64,000 bases of DNA, taken from Paenibacillus elgii NBRC 100335. GTDB taxonomy: Bacteria > Bacillota > Bacilli > Paenibacillales > NBRC-103111. Location of the stretch: the NCBI RefSeq assembly GCF_004000865.1, contig NZ_BIMB01000001.1, positions 124,001 to 188,000 on the forward strand, written 5' to 3'. Position numbers and translations under genes: made by a program. Under the pieces are notes generated by a model. It was not told where the DNA came from. It did no database searches and saw only the letters and a list, made by a program, of their open reading frames with translations. Below are positions 50,866-58,888 of the stretch, in pieces; the first letter of the stretch is position 1; every line of letters begins with the position of its first letter.

Positions 50866-51723
50866 TTACGATCCGCTTAGTAACAGATGCTCCAGCTTGT
50901 AGAATCGAAGGGCGTTGCCGCCAAAGACGGCTTCCCGCTCCGATTCCCCGAGTCCGCCGGGAAGCGCGCTGTCCAGCAGCTCCACGACCTGATCGTAGCT
51001 TGCCGCCAGCAGGCAAACGGGCCAATCGCTGCCGAACATGACCCGGTCCGTGCCAAAAACGGACACCACATGCCGCACATACCGGACGATCTGCTCCGGC
51101 TTCCAATTCCGATGGTCGGCTTCCGTGACCATTCCCGACAGTTTGCAGTACAGCCGCGGGTTGGACGCTGCGGCCTCCGCCAATTGTCCGCTCCAGGGCC
51201 CCCATTCGCCTGCGGCGATTTGCGGCTTCGCGATATGGTCGATCACCGCCCGCAGGTTCGGTGTCTGTTCCAGCAGCTTGAGCACCGCCGGCAGCTGATG
51301 CGACTTCAGCAGCAGATCCACCGGAAAGTCTTCCTCGGCAAAAAATCGCATCGCCTCAACGATGTGCGGCCGGAGCATGTCTTCCGCCCGCTCCATCTCT
51401 TGAATCATGGTCCGAAAGCCGACAAACGCCGGATGCCGCTTCAAATTCCGGTACTGCTCCCGGTAATCCGGACGCTCAAGGTCGATCCAGCCGACGACCC
51501 CAGCAATGCGTTCGGATCGCCCGGCCAGTTCCAGCATATAGTCCGTGTCCGACAGCGTAGGCGCCGCTTGAACGACAATCGTTCGGTCGATCCGGTTCGC
51601 CGCCAGATGAGCCTCCAAATCGCGCGGCTCGTAATCTCGATATAATACGCTCATCTCCGGCGTAATCCAGCCATAATCTCCTCGTTCTAGCTTCCAGTAA
51701 TGCTGGTGCGCATCGATTCTCAC
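50866..51723 (-). CDS. amidohydrolase, L-fuconolactonase-like (COG3618)
   Basis: The 285-aa TIM-barrel hydrolase has the metal site HxH in RIDAHQHYW, then the family segments VGWIDLERPDY, VGFRTMIQ, VIDHIAKP, CKLSGMVTEA and VMFGSDWPVC. It is likely a sugar-1,4-lactonase or related hydrolase. A GTG start follows AAGGGGGA. It lies 70 nt downstream of a Gfo/Idh/MocA dehydrogenase, which could supply its lactone substrate. Confidence 0.9.
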   Translation of the reverse strand: MRIDAHQHYWKLERGDYGWITPEMSVLYRDYEPRDLEAHLAANRIDRTIVVQAAPTLSDTDYMLELAGRSERIAGVVGWIDLERPDYREQYRNLKRHPAFVGFRTMIQEMERAEDMLRPHIVEAMRFFAEEDFPVDLLLKSHQLPAVLKLLEQTPNLRAVIDHIAKPQIAAGEWGPWSGQLAEAAASNPRLYCKLSGMVTEADHRNWKPEQIVRYVRHVVSVFGTDRVMFGSDWPVCLLAASYDQVVELLDSALPGGLGESEREAVFGGNALRFYKLEHLLLSGS

Positions 51724-51793
51724 CTTAGTTCCCCCTTAATGATGCCGCCATTTGTCCGCAGCGCAGTGCATCGCGCTTATTCTCGTCTTCATT

Positions 51794-52759
51794 TTATATT
51801 CGGTGCTGCTGAATATCCAGAGCCCGGCCTTCGCGGCTCGATTCGGTCGCAGAATACACCAGCCCTTGCGTCCGAAGATAATCGCGTCCGCTTGACTCGC
51901 TTTCCCGGCCTTCGCGCAGCGAATCGAGGAACTCGGTGAGCGTATCCGTTGCCACAACGTCGCTATAATCTTCGAAGCGGGTGACGGCGCCGTCCTTGAA
52001 CAGAAGCAGCAACTTATTTTTCACCTCGATGACGCCTGTCGTCCCTTCGATTCGCCAATTCCCGCCCCATTCGGTCTGTTCGCCTCGGGACGTAATCGAG
52101 CCGGTATAGCTTACCGCGATCCCGTCCTCCATCTCCAGTAACGCGTACAGGTTTATGTTCGCCGGCTCCGCGCTCCAACTGCCGACCGGATTGAAGTTCC
52201 GGGCAAAAATCCGGACACCCTCCTTCCCGGTCAAATAGCGCATCAGATCGAAATGGTGCACCGCGATATCGTCCAGCAAGCTGACGGTATAGTTGCGCTG
52301 CGTGTGATGGTAGCGGTAAAACTGAACGTCGATGGTCGACACCATGCCGATCGTTCCGGCGTCGAGCAGCGATTTCAGCTTCCGCATGTACGGGAAGCGG
52401 CGGTAGTTTTCCGCGATCATGAACGGAATCCGCTCCTTCACGGACCGCTCCACGATCTGAATCGATTCGTTGTAATCAAAAGCGATAGGCTTCTCGCACA
52501 GCACCGGCAGCCCAAGATCGAACACCCGGTTGTTGATGGCGGTATGCACATGAGGCGGTGTCACATTGACGAAAATATCCGGCTTTTCCGCCGAAAGCGC
52601 TTCCTCCAGCGAAGTATAAAAAGGCGTATCGTCCGCGCCGAGCTTCTCTTTCATCGCCGGATTGGGCTCGACGACCGCAACGTCCATCCCCTCATGCTGC
52701 CTCAGCTTCTTGTACATGCCGAACCCGGCGACTCCCAACCCCGCCAACAGCGCTTTCAT
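51794..52759 (-). CDS. Gfo/Idh/MocA-family sugar oxidoreductase
   Basis: The 321-aa NAD(P)-dependent dehydrogenase has the Rossmann GLGVAGFGMYKKL, the catalytic lysine in LCEKPIAFDYN, IAENYRRFPYM and the substrate histidine in DIAVHHFDLMRYL. It would oxidise a sugar at C1 to a lactone, matching the lactonase-like gene downstream. The operon appears to be oxidoreductase-lactonase, with an isomerase-like gene after a terminator. Confidence 0.92.
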   Translation of the reverse strand: MKALLAGLGVAGFGMYKKLRQHEGMDVAVVEPNPAMKEKLGADDTPFYTSLEEALSAEKPDIFVNVTPPHVHTAINNRVFDLGLPVLCEKPIAFDYNESIQIVERSVKERIPFMIAENYRRFPYMRKLKSLLDAGTIGMVSTIDVQFYRYHHTQRNYTVSLLDDIAVHHFDLMRYLTGKEGVRIFARNFNPVGSWSAEPANINLYALLEMEDGIAVSYTGSITSRGEQTEWGGNWRIEGTTGVIEVKNKLLLLFKDGAVTRFEDYSDVVATDTLTEFLDSLREGRESESSGRDYLRTQGLVYSATESSREGRALDIQQHRI

Positions 52760-53005
52760 AGACTGACAACCTCCGCTTCTATTCTTAGTCGTGAAATATC
52801 CGCTAAATTGATTCCCATTCTAACGCAACGTTTTTGAAATGTATAGATCAAGATCCGACAAAGCCGCGCAATAATGTGCAGGGTGTTGACCAGCTCCACT
52901 GAAAAACAAGCAGCTTAGGCATACATTTATATTCCCTTGCAGATGCTGTATACTTTAGTTGAAACGACAAACGCGGCAGTATAAACGAAATGGAGAGAAG
53001 ATCAG

Positions 53006-53773
53006 GTGCAACCATTCCTTATCGAGCCTGCGGCTTATACCGCTTTTAGCGACGAGGCGGCACTCATTGAGCAATGCAAAGAATGGAATTTGCTTTCGGA
53101 GAAAGCGACCAAAGCCAAAACCTTTTTCTACAAGAGAAACGGGCTAATACTGGCCTGCCGGTTGATCGGCTATGTCGATAAAATGACGGCAGTCATCGAA
53201 TTGGAAGATAAGCGGCTGCACTGCATCCACCCGTCCTACCTGAAGGAGATGCAGGCTTCAACTTACGGGCAGAAATCTGCCGTCGGTGCAGAGGATGCGG
53301 CGGAACCGGAGAACGCCGTTCCAGCGGTTACGGCAGCCGAAACATCATCAGCGTCTCCTGCGAAGGAAACCCCGGAGCTTGAAGCCCCCGAGGCTAAGAA
53401 GCCTCAGGCCGAAGAGCCAGAGGCCACAGAACAGCCGACAAAAGGGAAGGCCAAGAAAGAAAAAGCGCCGAAGCTGCAGCTTCCGGAAGAAAAAGTTAAA
53501 ATGACCGCCACGGTAAAACAATTTACAACCGTACCCAACAATTTCTCCGACAATGACGATGAAGTGATTATTTACGAGGCGGTTTCCATCGCCGATCCGG
53601 CGACCGAAATCGGCGAAGCCTGGTCCAGCAACAGCGCCACGATGAAGAAGCTGGAACTTGATATCGGCGACACGATTACCTTTGAGGCAAAGATCATTGC
53701 CAAGAAGCTTACGCGGCATCCCGTGCCGTATAAAATCAACAACCCGTCCAAAATTCAAAAACAAGAATCGTGA
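53006..53773 (+). CDS. protein of unknown function with Ala/Glu/Pro linker
   Basis: The 255-aa protein uses a GTG start after GGAGAGAAG. An N-terminal globular part (residues 1-85, FLIEPAAYTAFSDEAALIEQ, KAKTFFYKRNGLILACRLIG) is followed by a low-complexity linker rich in Ala, Glu, Pro and Lys (about 88-165) and a C-terminal domain (VKMTATVKQFTTVPNNFSDN, IGDTITFEAKIIAKKL). No motif is recognised. The duplicated-domain style and flexible linker suggest a binding protein. It is monocistronic. Confidence 0.7.
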   Translation: MQPFLIEPAAYTAFSDEAALIEQCKEWNLLSEKATKAKTFFYKRNGLILACRLIGYVDKMTAVIELEDKRLHCIHPSYLKEMQASTYGQKSAVGAEDAAEPENAVPAVTAAETSSASPAKETPELEAPEAKKPQAEEPEATEQPTKGKAKKEKAPKLQLPEEKVKMTATVKQFTTVPNNFSDNDDEVIIYEAVSIADPATEIGEAWSSNSATMKKLELDIGDTITFEAKIIAKKLTRHPVPYKINNPSKIQKQES

Positions 53774-53777
53774 CAAA

Positions 53778-53830
53778 TCCAAAATACCCTTCATCTCCGC
53801 TTTACAGGCGGATTTGAAGGGTATTTTGGC
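53778..53830. terminator. long bidirectional hairpin terminator
   Basis: CCAAAATACCCTTCA pairs with TGAAGGGTATTTTGG perfectly, with inner TCCGC/GGCGGA pairing. It lies between the convergent genes ending at 53773 and 53835. Confidence 0.8.
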
Positions 53831-53834
53831 GCAT

Positions 53835-54587
53835 CTATCCGCCCGGCCGCAAACGGCCGTCACGGGTAAACCACAGCTTGTAGCTGATCAGCCCAAGCAG
53901 CATTCCCGTAATCGCCGCCGAGGAAGAAAGCACAAACATGATCAAAATCTGGTACCGTACCGCTTCGACCGGATTCGCTCCCGCCACGATCATCCCGGTC
54001 ATCATGCCCGGAAGCTGAACGAGACCGACCGTTTTCATCCCGTCGATCGTCGGAATCATGCTGGACTTGATCGAGCGCTTGAGCGACTGCTGAATCGCCT
54101 GCCGCAGCGCCGCGCCGAGCGCCAGCAAGGCTTCGATCTCGCCTCGGGAGGATTCCAGCTCCCGCTTCATCTCGTTCAGCAGCAAGCCTGAGACGATCAT
54201 CGCGCTGCCGATCGTAATGCCGCTGATCGGGATGATGTACTGCGGCGTCGGCTGAATAATGCCGAAGCCAAGAAGCAGCGTCATCGTGATCGCTTCCGTG
54301 GCCGTAATCGCGACGGCAATGCGCAGCCGGATGCCGGCGATGCCTTTGGCACGCTGCCCGGCGTTCCACGAAGCGACCGCAATCATCACGCCGACGATCA
54401 GCACTACAAATAAGGGATTGTCCGTATGGAAGATGAACTGGAGCACATACCCGACAAGCAGCAGCTGTACTGCAGATCGAATGGTGCCGATCGCTATGTC
54501 TTTCTCCAGGCCGAGCTTCTGCCAGACGGAGACAAGCATGGTCACGACGACGAACACCAGCGTGCTGATTAACGCCAGGTTGGACAT
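53835..54587 (-). CDS. FetB-like ABC permease (UPF0014)
   Basis: The 250-aa, about seven-helix protein of the FetB/YbbM family has the family segments LEKDIAIGTIRSAVQLLLVG, GITIGSAMIVSGLLLNEM, SIKSSMIPTIDGMKTVGLVQ and LPGMMTGMIVAGANP. FetAB is reported to export iron and aid oxidative-stress resistance. AGGAGGAGG precedes ATG 54587. It overlaps the ATPase gene by 19 nt. Confidence 0.92.
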   Translation of the reverse strand: MSNLALISTLVFVVVTMLVSVWQKLGLEKDIAIGTIRSAVQLLLVGYVLQFIFHTDNPLFVVLIVGVMIAVASWNAGQRAKGIAGIRLRIAVAITATEAITMTLLLGFGIIQPTPQYIIPISGITIGSAMIVSGLLLNEMKRELESSRGEIEALLALGAALRQAIQQSLKRSIKSSMIPTIDGMKTVGLVQLPGMMTGMIVAGANPVEAVRYQILIMFVLSSSAAITGMLLGLISYKLWFTRDGRLRPGG

Positions 54588-55357
54588 TCCGCCTCCTCCT
54601 TCCCGGAGGGAGGTGCAACGGATACCGCTGCCACGAATCGGCGCCCGGGCTCCGTATCCGGGGCATGAAAGAAGTCCTGCGTCTCCCGGTTCTCCAGCAG
54701 CGTTCCCTCCGCCATAAACCATACGCGCCGGCTGACGCTGCGCGCCTGCTCCAGATCGTGCGTGACCCACAGCTGCGCGGTCCCTTCCCGCTCGTTCCAT
54801 TCCCGCAGCAGCCGCTCGGCCGCCGTCCGGCTGTGCGGGTCCAAGGATGCGGTAACTTCGTCGAGCAGCAGAACGTCCGGCCGAAGCAGCAGCGAGCGGA
54901 CCAAGGCGAGCCGCTGCTTTTCGCCGCCGGACAGCTCGCCCGCAGGCTTGCTCCAAGCCATCCCGCCGAGGCCGAGCTCTTCCATGCAGCGGGCGGCGAG
55001 CGGACGGTCGAACGGGCGGCGGTGCAGGCGGCTAACGGTGCTCAGATTGTCCTCGACGGTTCCCGGCAGCATGACGGCCTGCTGTGCGACGTAAGCCACC
55101 TTCGTCCGCCACTCCTGCGGCTTCCATTCGGAAGCCGGCTTGCCGCCCAGCCGCAGCTCTCCCTCGTCTGCGGCGTCCAGCCACGCGAGGATGCGCAGCA
55201 GCGTGCTTTTACCCTGACCGGAAGCGCCGAGCAGCGCGACCCTACCGCCTTCCTCCAGCTCGGCCGTTATGCCGCTGAATAGCGCAGCGCTTCCTTCACC
55301 GCCCCGCTGCCGGTATTTCGCAAGCTTTTCCATCGATAATACCGATGCCAATCGCAA
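54569..55357 (-). CDS. FetA-like ABC ATPase
   Basis: The 262-aa ATPase has Walker A GASGQGKST, Q-loop YVAQQAVMLPGTV, signature LSGGEKQRLAL, Walker B VLLLDEVTASLD and H-loop WVTHD. The context with FetB and a CDF exporter points to metal export. The start is uncertain: TTG at 55357 is close to AAGGGGG, and a TTG two codons later has better spacing. It lies 21 nt downstream of the CDF gene and may share its transcript. Confidence 0.9.
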   Translation of the reverse strand: MRLASVLSMEKLAKYRQRGGEGSAALFSGITAELEEGGRVALLGASGQGKSTLLRILAWLDAADEGELRLGGKPASEWKPQEWRTKVAYVAQQAVMLPGTVEDNLSTVSRLHRRPFDRPLAARCMEELGLGGMAWSKPAGELSGGEKQRLALVRSLLLRPDVLLLDEVTASLDPHSRTAAERLLREWNEREGTAQLWVTHDLEQARSVSRRVWFMAEGTLLENRETQDFFHAPDTEPGRRFVAAVSVAPPSGKEEAECPTWR

Positions 55358-55378
55358 GCGCCCCCTTTTGCAAAAAGC

Positions 55379-56269
55379 TTATTCGTACCATGGATTCAAA
55401 TGGATGAGCACCTCATCGACATCGGCATGCCGTTCCATAATCGCCCGCTTGATCTGCCGGGAAATATCGTGTCCTTCCTGAACCGTAAGCTCGCCCGGAA
55501 TGCTGACCCGCAGATCGACCAAAATATAATGCCCATGCTCTCTCGCCCGAAGCCGGTCGATCCGCTTCACCTGCGGAATCGTTACGATAAGAGCCGCGTA
55601 TTCGCCCAGCTTCTCGGGCTTCACCGCCTTTTCCATCAGCACATCGAACGCTTCCTGCCCCATCGAGTATGCCAGCTTCAGCACGAGAATCGAAACGATA
55701 ATCCCCGCGAGCGGGTCGCCGTAGGCCAAGTACGGAATGCTCCAAGCCTCGCCGAGCATCGCAAGCGCGATGCCTACGACAGCGGCAAGCGATGCGTACA
55801 CGTCGGCCAGATGGTCGTAAGCCGTAGCGATCAGCCCTTTGCTGTTCGTCTGTCTGCCGATGCGGATCGTGTACATATACAAGGCCTGCTTCCAGGCCAA
55901 CGAAACCAAGGCCGCGGCCAGCGCCAGTACGCTGGCTTCCACCGGTTCCTCGAACAGCGCGGTAGCGGCGTGATAGCCGATGAACAAGGCGGCGAGCGCC
56001 AGTACAATAGCCACGAAAGCGGAGCCGAGCACCTCGGCTTTGCCGTGTCCGTACGGGTGGTCGTCGTCCGCCGGACGCTTACTAATGCGCATCGAACTTA
56101 ATGCCGCAGCCGTCGCAATGACGTCGCCGGCATTGTGCACGCCGTCCGCAAGCAGCACTTGGCTGCCGGATAGAAAGCCGACGGTCAGCTTGAGCAGCGT
56201 CAGCACGATATTGCTGACAAGGCTGATCCACACCGCCACAATGGAAGCATTGTTCCCTTTACCCATCAT
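55379..56269 (-). CDS. cation diffusion facilitator metal exporter
   Basis: The 296-aa transporter has six helices, the metal-site motifs H-x3-D in LLADGVHNAGD and D-x3-D/H in AYDHLADV, a His-rich loop (DDDHPYGHGKAEV) and a C-terminal cytoplasmic ferredoxin-like domain (GHYILVDLRVSIPGEL, HADVDEVLIHL). It exports Mn, Fe, Zn or Co by proton exchange. It heads a likely transcript with fetA-fetB-like genes and has a long leader with an attenuator-like hairpin. Confidence 0.92.
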   Translation of the reverse strand: MMGKGNNASIVAVWISLVSNIVLTLLKLTVGFLSGSQVLLADGVHNAGDVIATAAALSSMRISKRPADDDHPYGHGKAEVLGSAFVAIVLALAALFIGYHAATALFEEPVEASVLALAAALVSLAWKQALYMYTIRIGRQTNSKGLIATAYDHLADVYASLAAVVGIALAMLGEAWSIPYLAYGDPLAGIIVSILVLKLAYSMGQEAFDVLMEKAVKPEKLGEYAALIVTIPQVKRIDRLRAREHGHYILVDLRVSIPGELTVQEGHDISRQIKRAIMERHADVDEVLIHLNPWYE

Positions 56270-56301
56270 TTATGACCCCCGCCAGAACTTTTTCCCATAG
56301 G

Positions 56302-56340
56302 AAACAAAAAACCCTCAGCCGTCCGGCCAAGGGTTGGAAA
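56302..56340 (-). terminator. attenuator-like hairpin in the CDF leader
   Basis: On the minus strand AACCCT...AGGGTT with inner GCC/GGC pairing is followed directly by T6. It lies between the promoter and the CDF start, so it could abort transcription of the gene. Confidence 0.65.
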
Positions 56341-56414
56341 AGCTTTTTTATGACGAAAATCAGTCCTACGCAAACTCATAACCATCACCACGCTCAAAAA
56401 AATAACATTCAAAT

Positions 56415-56443
56415 ATTATAGCACAGAATGCGAGAGGCTGCAA
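56415..56443 (-). promoter_or_regulatory. sigma-A promoter of the CDF gene
   Basis: On the minus strand TTGCAG (56443-56438) and TATAAT (56420-56415) are spaced 17 nt. It implies a leader of about 140 nt. The promoter overlaps the upstream intergenic edge and almost touches the ferredoxin gene end at 56453. Confidence 0.75.
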
Positions 56444-56452
56444 AGCCGATGC

Positions 56453-56830
56453 TCAACGGTCGCCCGAAGGCTGCGGTTTCGGCGTTCCTTCAGACCCGCG
56501 GGTCGTCCCGACGAAACCTTCCTGATACGTATAGAGGACCTGCTCCCGCATCGGACGTCCGCCGAGCAAATGCTCCTTCACCAACTCCCGACCCAGCTCG
56601 GGGGTCATTTCTTTGTACCAGACGCCCTCCGGATAGACGATCACGATACAAGCATCTTCGCACCGTCCGTTGCACCGCGTTCTTGTCGTGTGGACGACCG
56701 CATCCGCCTGCTGCAGGGCAATCTCCTCCCGGATCGCCTTGGTTACCTCCTCGCCTTGCTGCCTCATACAGCTCCCGCCGTTGCAGATCAGCACATGGTG
56801 ACGCGTACCGGACAAATTCCATGTTGTCAT
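56453..56830 (-). CDS. thioredoxin-like [2Fe-2S] ferredoxin (CbiW-like)
   Basis: The 125-aa protein has the thioredoxin-like ferredoxin layout with four cysteines: ICNGGSCMRQQGEE and TRTRCNGRCEDACIVIVYPE, then WYKEMTPELGRELVKEHLLGG. CbiW-type proteins accompany anaerobic cobalamin genes in Bacilli. Here it is the only gene behind a cobalamin riboswitch, which supports a corrinoid role. The C-terminal tail (GTTRGSEGTPKPQPSGDR) is low complexity. Confidence 0.82.
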   Translation of the reverse strand: MTTWNLSGTRHHVLICNGGSCMRQQGEEVTKAIREEIALQQADAVVHTTRTRCNGRCEDACIVIVYPEGVWYKEMTPELGRELVKEHLLGGRPMREQVLYTYQEGFVGTTRGSEGTPKPQPSGDR

Positions 56831-56849
56831 TATTCCCGCCTCCTTCTTT

Positions 56850-56899
56850 TCGAAAAAAAGAAAAGGAGCATTCCAACCCTATCGGTTAGAAATACTCCC
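56850..56899 (-). terminator. riboswitch-controlled terminator
   Basis: On the minus strand GGAGTATTTCTAACC pairs imperfectly with GGGTTGGAATGCTCC, followed by TTTTCTTTTTTT, between the cobalamin riboswitch and the ferredoxin start. Confidence 0.7.
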
Positions 56900-57009
56900 T
56901 TCAGACCCGTATCTGCATGCCCGAATGCTCTGTCCGTTAGACAGCAGCTCCGCGCATCGGCATATCCGTTCTTCGTATCCTAACACCCCCTATGCTCCGT
57001 AGGGGCCAG

Positions 57010-57216
57010 CCGTGTTATCGGATCAGGCAGGTATCCTGGCTTAGGGCATCCCGCTCGGCGCCTTCCCGAAGACGTGTCTTCAGTGGCGTGCTGCCGAGCG
57101 GTAGCTTGAATCAAGCACCCTTTACAGTGGCGGGACCGCGACGGATTTGCACCGTCTTCCCTTTTAAGCTTCGGACGAGGTCCGAAGCACCTAATTCCCG
57201 GTATTCGGTTGTTATG
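57010..57216 (-). promoter_or_regulatory. cobalamin riboswitch
   Basis: Read on the minus strand it has GGTGCTTCGGAC, the core GGTGCAAATCC, GCGGTCCCGCCACTGTAA, a variable stem (CCGCTCGGC...GCCGAGCGG) and the 3' GCCAGGATACCTGCC. These are the conserved elements of AdoCbl riboswitches in order. It precedes the CbiW-like gene by about 180 nt, with a terminator between them, so expression should fall when cobalamin is abundant. Confidence 0.93.
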
Positions 57217-57222
57217 AACCTA

Positions 57223-57252
57223 ACGATACCCGAGGGGAGGAGGCATTGTCAA
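57223..57252 (-). promoter_or_regulatory. promoter of the cobalamin-riboswitch transcript
   Basis: On the minus strand TTGACA (57252-57247) and TATCGT (57228-57223) are spaced 18 nt; transcription would start just before the riboswitch. Confidence 0.55.
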
Positions 57253-57280
57253 TATGTTCCTGCCGCGCAATTGCTGCGTC

Positions 57281-57430
57281 CTACCGCGTTTCCCGGTGCA
57301 GAGTAACCTTCTTGAGCCGGGGGCAATATTTGCGAAGCTCGAGCCGTCCCGGGTGAGTTTTCTTGTTCTTGGTTGTCGTATAATTCCGGTCGCCGCATTC
57401 CGTGCAGGCTAAAGTAACGATGACGCGCAT
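57281..57430 (-). CDS. rpmG: 50S ribosomal protein L33, variant with three of four zinc cysteines
   Basis: The 49-aa protein is [49 protein letters not shown]. The usual L33 zinc ribbon is CxxC...CxxC; here the last cysteine is leucine (CPRL), so zinc binding is probably weak or lost. AAAGGAGGTG precedes the ATG. It lies 32 nt downstream of a ZigA/YciC-like GTPase under a Zur box, which fits a zinc-sparing paralogue that replaces the zinc form during zinc starvation. Confidence 0.9.
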   Translation of the reverse strand: MRVIVTLACTECGDRNYTTTKNKKTHPGRLELRKYCPRLKKVTLHRETR

Positions 57431-57462
57431 AAGGGACACCTCCTTTCCAGCCTAATCGCCAT

Positions 57463-58686
57463 TTAGTGCAGCAATGACGCTTCCAGCTGCTCTGTCGACA
57501 CGTTCGGAAGCCTGTCGGACAGCAGGCTCCAGTCCCCGGCCATTTCCTCATCCGTGAGCAGGCATGCGTCCAGCTCGGCCGTGATCTGCCGCCTATCCGG
57601 CGCGATCCCGATCAGGACCAGCTTCGTCGTCCGGTCCCCGAAGACGGGGTCCCAATGCTGCGCCAGCTCCGGCTCCTCGGCCAGTATGGCCTGACGCTCC
57701 GCTTCCGGGAGCGCGGCCACCCAGTAGCCGGCCGGGCCGAATTGAATCGAAGGTCCGGCCTGGCTCAAGCTTTGCGCAAGCGCGTTGCGGCTCGCCAGCC
57801 ATACCGTCCCTTTCGCGCGGACGATATTCTCCGGCCAGTCCGACATCCATGCCGTAAGCCGTTCGGGATGGAACGGACGGCGGCGCTCATAGACGAACGA
57901 GGAAATGCCATACTCTTCTGTCTCCGGCGTATCGTGGTCGTTCATCAGCTCCTGCATCCAGCCCGCCGAGGTGCTTGCAGCATCGAAATCGAACAAGCCG
58001 GTGTTCAAAATCTCCTCCGGGTTCACCTCGCCCCGCTCGGTACGCAGCAGCTTGGCCCGCGGCTGAAGCTTTCTCAGTACACCCTCCAGCTCGTTCAGCT
58101 CCTCCTCTTCAACCAGATCGCATTTGTTCAAAATAAGCACGTCGCAGAACTCGATCTGGCTGATCAGCAGGTCGACCACATCACGCGTATCATCCACGCC
58201 TACGGCCTGCTGCCTCTCCAGCAGCGATTCGCCGGAGGAATAGTCGTGCCAGAACCGGTAGGCGTCCACCACCGTCACCATACAGTCCAATCGGCACCAG
58301 CGGGACAGATCGATGCCATGCTCTTCGTCGATGTACGTGAACGTCTGCGCCACCGGCACCGGCTCGCCCACCCCGGTCGATTCGATCAGGATGTAATCGA
58401 ACCGGCCTTCGAGCGCCAGCCGCTCCACCTCGCGCAGCAGGTCTTCCCGCAGCGTGCAGCAGATGCAGCCGTTCGACATTTCCACAAGCTTTTCCTCCGT
58501 GCGGGACAGTCCGCCTCCGTTTTGAACCAGCGCCGCATCGACGTTCACTTCGCTGAGATCGTTGACGATGACCGCCACCTTCAAGCCATGTCGATGATTC
58601 AGTACATAATTTAAAATAGTCGTCTTCCCTGCGCCCAAATAACCGCTCAGCACCGTTACCGGTATTTTCGTCGTATTGTGTTCCAT
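57463..58686 (-). CDS. CobW/G3E GTPase, ZigA/YciC-type zinc metallochaperone
   Basis: The 407-aa G3E GTPase has Walker A SGYLGAGKTT, the zinc-binding NGCICCTLREDL, ESTGVGEP, guanine motif LNKCDLV, and a C-terminal CobW domain (YERRRPFHPERLTAWMSDWP, WDPVFGDRTTKLVLIG). It delivers zinc to client enzymes. The ATG at 58686 is preferred; a TTG 9 nt upstream touches the ribosome site. A consensus promoter and a Zur-type operator precede it, and the L33 variant follows. Confidence 0.92.
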   Translation of the reverse strand: MEHNTTKIPVTVLSGYLGAGKTTILNYVLNHRHGLKVAVIVNDLSEVNVDAALVQNGGGLSRTEEKLVEMSNGCICCTLREDLLREVERLALEGRFDYILIESTGVGEPVPVAQTFTYIDEEHGIDLSRWCRLDCMVTVVDAYRFWHDYSSGESLLERQQAVGVDDTRDVVDLLISQIEFCDVLILNKCDLVEEEELNELEGVLRKLQPRAKLLRTERGEVNPEEILNTGLFDFDAASTSAGWMQELMNDHDTPETEEYGISSFVYERRRPFHPERLTAWMSDWPENIVRAKGTVWLASRNALAQSLSQAGPSIQFGPAGYWVAALPEAERQAILAEEPELAQHWDPVFGDRTTKLVLIGIAPDRRQITAELDACLLTDEEMAGDWSLLSDRLPNVSTEQLEASLLH

Positions 58687-58703
58687 TGTCAGCAAACCTT
58701 TCT

Positions 58704-58759
58704 TAAACGTAATTATTACTAATAAAGTTCATTGTACTGAGGCGCCCATTGTTTGTCAA
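58704..58759 (-). promoter_or_regulatory. Zur-box promoter of zigA-like and rpmG operon
   Basis: On the minus strand TTGACA (58759-58754) and TACAAT (58736-58731) are spaced 17 nt. The operator, core GTAATTATTAC at 58709-58719 within about 58704-58724, follows the 7-1-7 Zur pattern TCGTAATNATTACGA with only the outer bases differing, and lies over the predicted start point. Repression by zinc-loaded Zur is expected. Confidence 0.85.
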
Positions 58760-58828
58760 CGAACAAATTTTCAGTCCGCAGGCATGTACCCCGCTTGTTT
58801 GGAGGGACAGGCACCCATTTTTTTATAC

Positions 58829-58874
58829 AAAAAAAGACCCGCCGCCCGGCATCAACGATAGCCGGAAGCAGGTC
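58829..58874 (-). terminator. terminator of the importer/ferrochelatase operon
   Basis: On the minus strand GACCTGC-TTCCGGC pairs imperfectly with GCCGG-GCGGCGGGTC, followed by T7. Confidence 0.75.
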
Positions 58875-58888
58875 CTCACTTATTCATC

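Noticed and set aside
57249-57551. A 100-codon minus-strand frame overlapping rpmG
   Set aside because: It is out of frame with the clear L33 sequence and with the end of the ZigA/YciC-like gene.
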